Positions 6,751 through 12,255 of a stretch of 12,255 nt of DNA are shown one piece after another. The translations under genes and the position numbers were made by a program. The notes under the pieces are model-generated. The model searched no databases. It worked only from the letters and a program-made list of their open reading frames with translations, and was not told the origin of the DNA. Within the stretch, counting starts at the first letter, position 1. Each line of letters opens with the position of its first letter. Source of the stretch: Candidatus Bathyarchaeota archaeon (GTDB lineage: Archaea; Thermoproteota; Bathyarchaeia; Bathyarchaeales; Bathyarchaeaceae); contig JAPUUO010000036.1 of the NCBI GenBank assembly GCA_026967815.1, positions 1 to 12,255 on the forward strand, written 5' to 3'.

Positions 6751-7194
6751 ATGGAATCTGGAGTTGACGAATTCATTTCAGATTTTTCCCGATTTTACAT
6801 ACTAACTCTTCTATATGAGCGCCCAGCCCACGGCTACAGTATAATCAGCAAGTTCAGAAAGCGTCTTGGAAAAGAAGTCAGCCCAAGCCTAGTCTATCCA
6901 TTTCTGAAACGGCTTGAACAGAAAGGCATGGTAAACCATACGGTCAAACCGGTAGGCGAGAAAGAGAGGAAAATATTCGAACTCACCGACGAAGGAAGAG
7001 AACTCTGCTCGAGATTGTTCAAGAGATTTGCCAAGCTAATTTCGATAGCCATTGAACCAAGCCTTGAAGTTTGCTCCCACTGCGGATGCAAGGTCTACGA
7101 AGGAGGCTATCATGAAGTCATCGAAGGAAAAGAAACAACCTTCTGCTGCAAACACTGCGCAAACTCGTATAAGCAAGAGAAAAACTACACGTAA
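6751..7194 (+). CDS. PadR-type transcription regulator with C-terminal TRASH-like metal domain
   Basis: Encodes 147 residues from ATG 6751, chosen because GAGGTG (6739-6744) lies 6 nt upstream; a GTG at 6742 would add three residues. Residues about 10-100 form a PadR winged helix: FYILTLLYERPAHGYSII, then PSLVYPFLKRLEQKGMV, then KIFELTDEGREL. The C-terminal 40 residues carry CSHCGC (C108, C111, C113) and FCCKHC (C132, C133, C136) about 20 residues apart, the spacing of a TRASH or YHS-like metal-binding knuckle. The likely role is a copper sensor controlling the divergent copA-YHS pair, with metal binding at the tail changing DNA binding. In Sulfolobus a TRASH-tailed regulator next to copA has a different (Lrp-like) DNA-binding half, so this would be an analogous but separately built sensor. 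Copper as ligand is inferred from context. Confidence 0.85.
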   Translation: MESGVDEFISDFSRFYILTLLYERPAHGYSIISKFRKRLGKEVSPSLVYPFLKRLEQKGMVNHTVKPVGEKERKIFELTDEGRELCSRLFKRFAKLISIAIEPSLEVCSHCGCKVYEGGYHEVIEGKETTFCCKHCANSYKQEKNYT

Positions 7195-7366
7195 ACTACG
7201 CACGAGATTGACAAAACTTCATTTCATTTTAAGTGAAGGTGACTGTGATCGCAGCTGTGGAAACCTCTTGTCGTGCGCGGAGGATCCTTACAACGAACGG
7301 AGTATAAGAAAGGAAAGCGTCTTATCAGATTCATCGGAATATACCTTGAAGAGAAGTGAGAAATGA

Positions 7367-7375
7367 ATATAAATA
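7367..7375 (+). promoter_or_regulatory. TATA box for a leaderless TauE/SafE transcript
   Basis: ATATAAATA is centred 21 nt before ATG 7392, so the predicted transcription start falls at or within a few bases of the start codon. No ribosome binding site precedes the ATG. Both facts point to a leaderless mRNA. Confidence 0.6.
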
Positions 7376-7391
7376 GCATTACTGTCAACCT

Positions 7392-8186
7392 ATGATCCGC
7401 GACCACATGGGCGGAACATTGAGTTTGCCAATCTTTTATTTTATAATAGCCGGGATTATTGGGGGCGTAATACTAGCTTCTACAGGAATTATAGGCCCTT
7501 TTCTAGTTCCCGTGCTATTGATGTTGGGACTATCCTCCAATATCGCACGTGGCACTGCTCTTGTAAGCGAGTTGTTTATGACCTTAATTTATACTATGGG
7601 ACACGCAAAAGAAAGAAATATCGATAAACGCGTCACTTCAGCATTGTTGCCAGGCGCCATAACTGTTGTTCTTGGGGCAAACGTATCCATTCAAGTTCCG
7701 GAATTATCCATGGACTTCGCCATAGGAATATTAGAAACGATTATTGGAATCATTTTGATCTACACCTCCGTAAAAGGGACAAAAGAGCAAGGTGCCAAGA
7801 CTAGCACTGTAGCCAAAATCCCTATCGGTAAGTTTGTGATCGTGGCTGTTTTTGCTGGCTTTGCAAAAGGGTTTTTTGGAATTGGTTGGGGACCAATGGT
7901 CATAGGATTACTTGTACTTCTGGGAGTCAAGCCGCGGATAGCGGTTGGGTCATCCTTGGTTATTAGGTTATTACTTGATTGCCTTGGAGGAATTTCATAT
8001 GCAAGCATGAACTTGGTAGACATTAATGTAGTAGTTGTGCTAAGTCTAGCAGGAGCTTTGACAGCCTTCCCAGCAATCAAATTGGCAACGATAGCTTCAG
8101 AAAAGACTTTCCGAATAATCTTGGGAGGTGTAATTACACTTCTTGGAGCATTTGTCATTATCAAAGCATTGATATTTATTCCTTAA
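7392..8186 (+). CDS. TauE/SafE-family membrane permease
   Basis: Encodes 264 residues, very hydrophobic, with about 7-8 membrane helices. The two halves repeat a motif: GGVILASTGIIGPFLVPVL near the N-terminus and AGFAKGFFGIGWGPMVIGL in the middle. Each is followed by a short stretch with Ala/Gly-Thr or Gly-Ser (IARGTALVSE; IAVGSSLVIR). That duplicated pattern identifies the TauE/SafE (former DUF81) family. Members move sulfite, sulfoacetate, other organosulfur anions or similar small anions; the substrate is not readable here. The gene has its own TATA box and appears leaderless. ATG 7407 (codon 6) is an alternative start. It follows the PadR-type gene after 197 bp, so a copper link is not shown. 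Confidence 0.85.
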   Translation: MIRDHMGGTLSLPIFYFIIAGIIGGVILASTGIIGPFLVPVLLMLGLSSNIARGTALVSELFMTLIYTMGHAKERNIDKRVTSALLPGAITVVLGANVSIQVPELSMDFAIGILETIIGIILIYTSVKGTKEQGAKTSTVAKIPIGKFVIVAVFAGFAKGFFGIGWGPMVIGLLVLLGVKPRIAVGSSLVIRLLLDCLGGISYASMNLVDINVVVVLSLAGALTAFPAIKLATIASEKTFRIILGGVITLLGAFVIIKALIFIP

Positions 8187-8269
8187 ATGTGAGTTTACTA
8201 TACACGGGAAATCAGCACACGCGTAGTTGTAGTAAAAATTCATGCTCGCGATTACAAGATCTTAGTGAG

Positions 8270-8276
8270 TTATAAG
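8270..8276 (+). promoter_or_regulatory. TATA-like box for the acyl-CoA dehydrogenase gene
   Basis: TTATAAG predicts a transcription start near 8297. That leaves a leader of about 28 nt containing GAGGTGAG (8312-8319), whose end is 5 nt before GTG 8325. An ATG at 8321 is out of frame and meets a stop after seven codons. Confidence 0.45.
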
Positions 8277-8324
8277 CCTCTTACGTGAAGTCTATACAAT
8301 AACTAGCTATCGAGGTGAGTATGA

Positions 8325-9500
8325 GTGGACTTTTCATTCAATGAAGAAGAGGAATTGTTCAGAAAAACGGTTAAGCAGTTTTGCACGAAAAACCTTGCGT
8401 CGAGAATCAAGGAAATAGACGAAAAAGCCGAGATTCCTAAAGAACTCTTTACAAGTTTGGCTCAACTTGGCCTACTTGGCCTCAATGTATCACCTGAATA
8501 TGGCGGTCTTGAAACTAGTTTTGTCAATACGGCGATTGCCGCTGAGGAAATGGGATACGCTGACATTAGCCTATCTACCGCCATTTTTCCATTCCTTATC
8601 GGAAACTCATTTGCTTACATTGTAGATAAATATGGCACCAGACAACTCAAAGAAGAGATTTTGCCTAAAGTAACAAGCGGTGAAATTCTTCTAGGCATCG
8701 CTGCAACAGAGCCCCAATGCGGCAATGATCTTGCAAATATTAAAACAAAGGCAAGAGTGGAAAGTAACCATTACGTAGTTACGGGAGAGAAGGCTTACGC
8801 CACCGGTGTAGCTGAAATAGAAGAACGTGGTGGAGGATTCCTAACGCTTGCTTACACCACGCCTGAAAAGGGCTACAAAGGTATGACGTTAATTTACGTT
8901 CCTCTGAGTTGTCCAGGGATAGAAACCACTCTATATGACGCAGTTGGCAAGAGAGGCTCATCTTATGGAGGTTTTTCGCTCGCCGACGTTGAGGTTGCGA
9001 AACACTTTCTTATCGGAGAAGAAGGGCATGGCATTCGTATTGCACTTGAAGGCGTTTCAAGAGCTAGAGTTCTGATGAGCATAGCGGCTGTCGGAGCGGC
9101 TAGACGATGCGTCGATCTTGCCATGGATTATGCAAAGCAACGGATGGTCTTTGGAAAACCGATTGCCTCATATCAAGGGATTCAGTTTCAACTCGCAGAT
9201 GATCACACCAAATTGGAGGCCGCGAAATTGCTTACGTATAAAGCTGCATGGCTGATTGACAAGGCAGTCAAACGTGAGATTCCTACTGCTGCAGCCATGA
9301 CGAAGCTGTGGGTTCCACACATTGCCTATGAGGTTATTAACCATGTATTGTCATGGTTTGGAGCGTACGGCTACACAAAAGAATGCAATATAGAAATTGG
9401 ACTAAGAGGTGTGTTATCTCTTTTATGTGGAGCAGGTGGTACTGAAAATACAATGAGGTTAACAATATCTCGAGGCTTATTTGGCAAAGATTTCGTTTGA
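8325..9500 (+). CDS. acyl-CoA dehydrogenase family flavoprotein with atypical active site
   Basis: Encodes 391 residues from GTG 8325, opening DFSFNEEEELFRKTV as most family members do. Family marks: EYGG (57-60), AATEPQCGNDLANI (signature 1 region contacting FAD and substrate), and QRMVFGKPIASYQGIQFQLAD (signature 2). Length and domain order (helical, beta, helical) are normal. The usual base is a Glu in a Tyr-Glu-Gly-Thr context near the C-terminus. Here that segment is GAGGTENTMRL (369-379), with Gly371 at the Glu position. The alternative base used by isovaleryl-CoA-type enzymes, in the helix reading GVSRARVLMS, is also not Glu. It may use another base, for example Glu374, or act on an unusual substrate. 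No ETF or CoA-ligase gene is adjacent, so pathway is unknown. Confidence 0.87.
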   Translation: MDFSFNEEEELFRKTVKQFCTKNLASRIKEIDEKAEIPKELFTSLAQLGLLGLNVSPEYGGLETSFVNTAIAAEEMGYADISLSTAIFPFLIGNSFAYIVDKYGTRQLKEEILPKVTSGEILLGIAATEPQCGNDLANIKTKARVESNHYVVTGEKAYATGVAEIEERGGGFLTLAYTTPEKGYKGMTLIYVPLSCPGIETTLYDAVGKRGSSYGGFSLADVEVAKHFLIGEEGHGIRIALEGVSRARVLMSIAAVGAARRCVDLAMDYAKQRMVFGKPIASYQGIQFQLADDHTKLEAAKLLTYKAAWLIDKAVKREIPTAAAMTKLWVPHIAYEVINHVLSWFGAYGYTKECNIEIGLRGVLSLLCGAGGTENTMRLTISRGLFGKDFV

Positions 9501-9558
9501 ACTTGGCCCATGCAGTTATATCGTGAGTATGTGAGTTCAGAACTACTCTAACCTTCGT

Positions 9559-9593
9559 CTAATCAAGTGCACACATTACGATTAGTAAGTGCA
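9559..9593. promoter_or_regulatory. inverted and direct repeats upstream of the DtxR-family gene
   Basis: CTAATC (9559-9564) and GATTAG (9580-9585) are inverted with a 15-nt spacer. AAGTGCA occurs twice (9565-9571 and 9587-9593), 22 bp apart, close to two helical turns. They lie about 80-110 nt before the predicted TATA box. Regulatory use is a guess. Confidence 0.3.
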
Positions 9594-9663
9594 ACATGCT
9601 TCTCTAGTTTCCCAATCTTGCTATCCAAATAAGGCGAGCACAAGATCTAAATACGAGCATTCG

Positions 9664-9681
9664 TAGTCTTTTATACGACTA
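9664..9681 (+). promoter_or_regulatory. TATA box flanked by TAGTC/GACTA, promoter of the iron locus
   Basis: TTTTATA (9669-9675) predicts a start near 9697, about 12 nt before TTG 9709. GCGGAG (9698-9703) stands 5 nt before that codon. The TATA box is framed by TAGTC (9664-9668) and GACTA (9677-9681). A DtxR-type dimer binding these arms would cover the box and give metal-dependent autorepression of the operon. Confidence 0.45.
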
Positions 9682-9708
9682 GGCAAATAACATCTGAGCG
9701 GAGAACTC

Positions 9709-10383
9709 TTGTCAAGTACGAAAGAATTGTCGGCAACGATTGAAGAATACTTGGAAGCAATTTATAGACTAGAAGAAAAAAAAGGCTCAGCTAAAACTGG
9801 AGATATCGCCAAAGAACTAAACGTAACACTTGGAACAATTACAAACACAATTGAAAGCATGGAGAAACAAAGACTTGTCATTCATAAACCCTACAGAGGA
9901 GTAAATCTGACAAGAAAGGGTCGAAAAATTGCCTTGGACGTTATCAGGCGACACCGTCTCTCCGAACGACTACTCACCGACATCTTGAGCTTAGAATGGA
10001 GCAAAGCACATGACGCTGCATGCAAGCTGGAGCATGCCATCGCAGATAAAGACATAGTTGAGCCGTTAGAAAAAGCCTTGGGAAAACCTAAGACCTGTCC
10101 GCATGGAAACCCTATTCCATCAGAATCAGGAGAAGTAGTTGAGGAGAAGTCTGAGGTTCTAGCCAATCTGGGTAATGGCGAAGAAGGCGTAATTGTTAAG
10201 GTAACCAACGAGAAACCAGAGTTATTACAGTATCTGGTAACGCTTGGTCTTGTACCAGGTGCCAATGTGCAAATTGAAGAGAAAGCTCCGTTCAATGGTC
10301 CTATAATGGTCAAGGTGATGGGTGCCAGCTACGCTCTAGGGCGAAATGTTGCGTCAGTTATTTGGGTTAAGAGAAATCAGTAG
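9709..10383 (+). CDS. DtxR/MntR-family metal-dependent transcription regulator
   Basis: Encodes 224 residues from TTG 9709, supported by GCGGAG 5 nt upstream. Winged helix about 8-72; dimerisation domain about 75-140, including CPHGNPIP (130-137), a DtxR-family hallmark; C-terminal SH3/FeoA-like domain about 150-222. Likely metal ligands, by alignment from memory: E13, C105, E108 and H109 for the primary site (IEEYLEAIY; CKLEHAI), and H82, E86 and H101 for the ancillary site. Cys at 105 is as in iron-sensing DtxR/IdeR, while an acidic residue at 13 is as in Mn-sensing MntR, so specificity is mixed on paper. The FTR1 permease gene starts 10 nt downstream, which favours Fe(II) as the signal. 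It probably represses its own operon when metal is plentiful. Confidence 0.9.
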   Translation: MSSTKELSATIEEYLEAIYRLEEKKGSAKTGDIAKELNVTLGTITNTIESMEKQRLVIHKPYRGVNLTRKGRKIALDVIRRHRLSERLLTDILSLEWSKAHDAACKLEHAIADKDIVEPLEKALGKPKTCPHGNPIPSESGEVVEEKSEVLANLGNGEEGVIVKVTNEKPELLQYLVTLGLVPGANVQIEEKAPFNGPIMVKVMGASYALGRNVASVIWVKRNQ

Positions 10384-10393
10384 GTAACCCTAG

Positions 10394-11239
10394 TTGATCG
10401 GTCAATTCCTGTTAGCTTTCAGAGAAGCGTTAGAAGCGGCACTCATAACAGCCATAATCTTAGCATATTTGGCACGTGCACAGAGAAAGCCGTTGACACG
10501 ATATGCTTGGCACGGCGTCTACCTTGCAGTTGCCGCAAGTTTCGTCTTTGGAGCATCCGTCTGGTTTATGTATGGTAGTCTTTCCGGATCTACCAAAGCT
10601 TTGTTTGAAGGAGTTGCTGCCCTTATTGCAGTTTTCGTTTTGTCTTCAATGATTTACTGGATGGCCAGAAAAGGAAAGGCGCTCAAGATGGAAGTAGAAA
10701 AGAAGGTCGATGCCATGGTAACTCGAGGCGCAACTCTTGCCTTAACTTCTTTTTCGTTCATCGTGGTATTTCGAGAAGGTCTCGAAACTGTGCTTTTCTT
10801 GACTCCCTTCCTATTTGAAGATGCTATAGGGACGTTGGTCGGAGCTTTTCTTGGCATAGCAGCTTCATTAGCTTTAGCCTACATTGTGTTTATTGTTGGC
10901 ATGAAGATCAACATTCGTAAGTTCTTCTATTTCACAAGCATTTTGCTCGTGCTTTTAGCAGGAGGTTTGGCTGGCTATGGAGTACATGAGCTGGCCGAAT
11001 ATTCTGAAGATGTCGGAATTGAACTTGGCTGGCTGGGTGAGAGCGCTTATGTCTTGGATATACCAGGAGACAGCCTGTTTCATCATAAGGGTGCGGTGGG
11101 CTCTATATTTGCAGTGATGTTCGGCTACACAGTAAACGCTGAATGGGCCAGAGTAATAGTTCATTTTGTATATCTGGCAATCGCGCTTCCTCTGGTAATC
11201 TGGGTATACCGAAAAGATAGGATCACAAGCGTAATTTGA
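10394..11239 (+). CDS. FTR1-family iron permease
   Basis: Encodes 281 residues from TTG 10394; AGGT (10382-10385) lies 8 nt before, overlapping the end of the DtxR-family gene. About seven membrane helices. Two copies of the R-E-x-L-E iron motif are present: REALE (10-14) in TM1 and REGLE (127-131) in TM4. These Arg/Glu residues bind iron in FTR1/EfeU permeases. Yeast Ftr1 works with a ferroxidase and EfeU with EfeO/EfeB; neither partner is visible here, so the electron or iron-delivery partner is unknown. It lies directly behind the metal regulator in one transcription unit. Its TGA (11237-11239) overlaps an ATG (11239-11241), and two tiny frames follow. An oxidised-Fe importer role is the family default. 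Confidence 0.88.
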   Translation: MIGQFLLAFREALEAALITAIILAYLARAQRKPLTRYAWHGVYLAVAASFVFGASVWFMYGSLSGSTKALFEGVAALIAVFVLSSMIYWMARKGKALKMEVEKKVDAMVTRGATLALTSFSFIVVFREGLETVLFLTPFLFEDAIGTLVGAFLGIAASLALAYIVFIVGMKINIRKFFYFTSILLVLLAGGLAGYGVHELAEYSEDVGIELGWLGESAYVLDIPGDSLFHHKGAVGSIFAVMFGYTVNAEWARVIVHFVYLAIALPLVIWVYRKDRITSVI

Positions 11240-11284
11240 TGAAAGAGCTCGCGTTGAAGGCTGGTCTTCTTGTCTTGTCACAAG

Positions 11285-11410
11285 ATGCTGAGGGAAATAA
11301 AAGGAAAAACTGATTTAACAATCGCTATGTTTATCATGATCTTCACCATAGCTATTGCCGTACTTGTTGGAGCTCTCGCTTATCGCATTATCTCCAATAT
11401 CAGACCTTGA
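11285..11410 (+). CDS. 41-residue single-pass membrane protein behind ftr1
   Basis: The frame from ATG 11285 to TGA 11408 encodes a basic N-terminus (MLREIKGKT) and one strongly hydrophobic segment (about 10-35: LTIAMFIMIFTIAIAVLV and on), ending in a short polar tail with Arg. This is a classic single transmembrane helix. I recognise no family. An in-frame TTG at 11270, with GAAGG (11256-11260) 9 nt upstream, would add MSCHK and is at least as well supported by its ribosome binding site. It sits 45 bp after the permease stop on the same strand, so it may be an accessory subunit of the transporter. A chance frame is possible, but a clean TM helix with flanking charges argues for a real gene. 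Confidence 0.5.
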   Translation: MLREIKGKTDLTIAMFIMIFTIAIAVLVGALAYRIISNIRP

Positions 11411-11423
11411 AGATGAAATAACA

Positions 11424-11595
11424 ATGTCTGAGAAAAATCAAAAAAACCTCGAGGAAATTTCAATGTCCACTACGTGGTTACGCATCTAGTGCAAGAGAAG
11501 CAGTAGCGACGTGTGACATTTGCATCTTCCGAAAACACTGTGGTCCAATTGTGTGTCCTAAATGTGGTCACGAATTGATTCCAGATTTGGAGTGA
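11424..11595 (+). CDS. 56-residue six-cysteine zinc-ribbon-like protein, frame broken at an A7 run
   Basis: The cysteine-rich frame ends at TGA 11593 and reads FQCPLRGYASSAREAVA, then CDIC, then HCG, then CPKCGHEL. It is open back to a stop just before 11423 but has no ATG, GTG or TTG. An ATG at 11424 lies one frame away. Reading the A7 run (11440-11446) as A6 joins the two into 56 residues with cysteines at 14, 30, 33, 39, 44 and 47. CxxC...CxxCGHEL is a zinc-ribbon or rubredoxin-like knuckle. Explanations: a one-base indel error in the run, a real frameshift, +1 slippage on the A run, or a CTG start at 11428. It starts 13 nt after the mini-membrane protein, so it is probably the last gene of the iron operon. 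Function unknown. Confidence 0.55.
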
Positions 11596-11613
11596 GACCG
11601 CGAATTCTTAACG

Positions 11614-11626
11614 TTAAAGATATATC
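11614..11626 (+). promoter_or_regulatory. TATA-like box of nadA
   Basis: TTAAAGATATATC predicts a transcription start near 11646, upstream of both candidate nadA starts (ATG 11658 and ATG 11673). TGGGG (11660-11664) lies 8 nt before the second ATG. Confidence 0.45.
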
Positions 11627-11672
11627 TCTCCGTGTGGTTAGGGTCTCTCTCAATCAAATGTGGGGCAAATCA

Positions 11673-12255
11673 ATGACTCTCACTGATGAAATCTTGAAAC
11701 TTAAGCGGGAAAAGAAAGCTGTCATTTTGGCGCATAACTATCAGCGACCAGAAGTCCAAGACATAGCCGATTATGTCGGAGACAGCATCGAACTCTCCAA
11801 GCGGGCAAGAGAAGAAAAGGATGCAGAAATAATTTTGTTTTCTGCCGTTGACTTTATGGCGGAGTCTGCTGTCATCCTTAACCCAGACAAGAAAGTTCTT
11901 CTTCCAAGTCAAGGGGCCAGGTGCCCGATGGCTCAAATGCTGCGTGCCGACGAAGTCAGAAGATGGAAGAAAAGGTATCCCAAGGCACCAGTTCTGCTCT
12001 ATGTGAACACGCTGGCAGAGGTCAAAGCCGAATGCGACATCTGTTGTACATCTGCTAACGCTGTTGCAGTTGCTAATGCTTTGGACTCGAACACGATACT
12101 TTTTGGTCCAGACCACAACCTAGCTTTATACCTCCAGAAGAAAACTAGCAAGAAAATCATCCCCATACCCGAGAACGGCTTCTGCCCTACTCACGTGCTA
12201 TTTCAGAAAGGCGACATACTACTTCTGAAAGAAGAACATCCAGACGCTGTAGTTA
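11673..12255 (+). CDS. nadA: quinolinate synthase, N-terminal 194 residues (runs off the window)
   Basis: No stop is reached before the window ends. Signatures: ILAHNYQRPEVQDIADYVGDS (split here as ILAHNYQ at 18-24 and DYVGDS at 33-38), FMAES (61-65), ARCPMA (82-87), YVNTLAEVKAE (110-120) and DICCTSANA (122-130), ending with NGFCPTH (168-174). C84 and C171 match the first two of the three [4Fe-4S] cluster cysteines of archaeal NadA; the third lies outside. NadA condenses iminoaspartate with dihydroxyacetone phosphate to quinolinate in NAD biosynthesis, in the cytoplasm. ATG 11673 is chosen because TGGGG precedes it at normal distance; ATG 11658 would add five residues. It has its own promoter, so it is probably not part of the iron operon. 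nadB or nadC may follow beyond the window. Confidence 0.93.
   Translation, partial: MTLTDEILKLKREKKAVILAHNYQRPEVQDIADYVGDSIELSKRAREEKDAEIILFSAVDFMAESAVILNPDKKVLLPSQGARCPMAQMLRADEVRRWKKRYPKAPVLLYVNTLAEVKAECDICCTSANAVAVANALDSNTILFGPDHNLALYLQKKTSKKIIPIPENGFCPTHVLFQKGDILLLKEEHPDAVV

Noticed and set aside
7052..7366. 104-codon plus-strand frame overlapping the end of the PadR-type gene, and a short frame at 7200-7360 ending in LIRFIGIYLEEK
   Set aside because: The first overlaps the metal-binding tail out of phase and is basic, low-complexity sequence. The second lacks a supported start and resembles nothing I know, so the 197-bp gap is left as promoter and spacer.
11670..12116. 148-codon frame on the minus strand opposite nadA
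   Set aside because: The plus strand in this interval encodes unmistakable quinolinate synthase motifs; the minus frame has none.
1..12255. CRISPR arrays, transposons, tRNA genes and box C/D RNAs
   Set aside because: No regularly spaced repeats, transposase motifs, terminal inverted repeats, T-arm consensus or paired C/D boxes were found on reading both strands by eye.

Overview
The window looks like a chromosome segment from an archaeon, probably of the TACK group (a Bathyarchaeia-like lineage is a guess). The evidence is AT-rich TATA-like boxes about 25 nt before starts, GGAGG/GAGGTG-type ribosome binding sites, frequent GTG and TTG starts, and the gene families themselves: an FTR1 permease behind a DtxR regulator, a CopA with a separate mini-YHS protein, and a ThiI-type PP-loop protein with no THUMP domain. 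No rRNA, tRNA, IS element or CRISPR array is visible.

Left part (1-2283), plus strand. The window opens in the last 44 codons of a HypE-like maturation protein ending in Pro-Arg-Ile-Cys. A 285-bp spacer follows, then an unrecognised 98-residue protein, then a 410-residue protein combining an N-terminal Rossmann/GATase-like domain with a C-terminal PD-(D/E)XK nuclease-like domain.

Centre (2284-7194). Four minus-strand genes are tightly spaced (22, 17 and 16 nt gaps): Cu(I) ATPase copA, a 48-residue YHS protein, a PfkB sugar/nucleoside kinase and the ThiI-like sulfurtransferase. An internal TATA-like box inside the YHS gene suggests the last two are also transcribed separately. Divergent from copA is a PadR-type regulator with a C-terminal cysteine-rich TRASH-like domain. 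It shares with copA an almost symmetric TATA region and a 12-bp perfect palindrome. Together regulator, pump and YHS protein look like a self-contained copper-resistance module.

Right part (7195-12255), plus strand. A TauE/SafE-type permease, apparently translated from a leaderless mRNA, is followed by a lone acyl-CoA dehydrogenase that lacks both usual catalytic Glu positions. Next comes an iron locus: a DtxR-family regulator, an FTR1 iron permease 10 nt downstream, a 41-residue single-TM protein, and a 56-residue six-cysteine zinc-ribbon-like protein whose frame is broken at a run of seven A. The window ends inside nadA, quinolinate synthase. The common thread from 3982 to about 11595 is metal handling: copper on one side, iron on the other.
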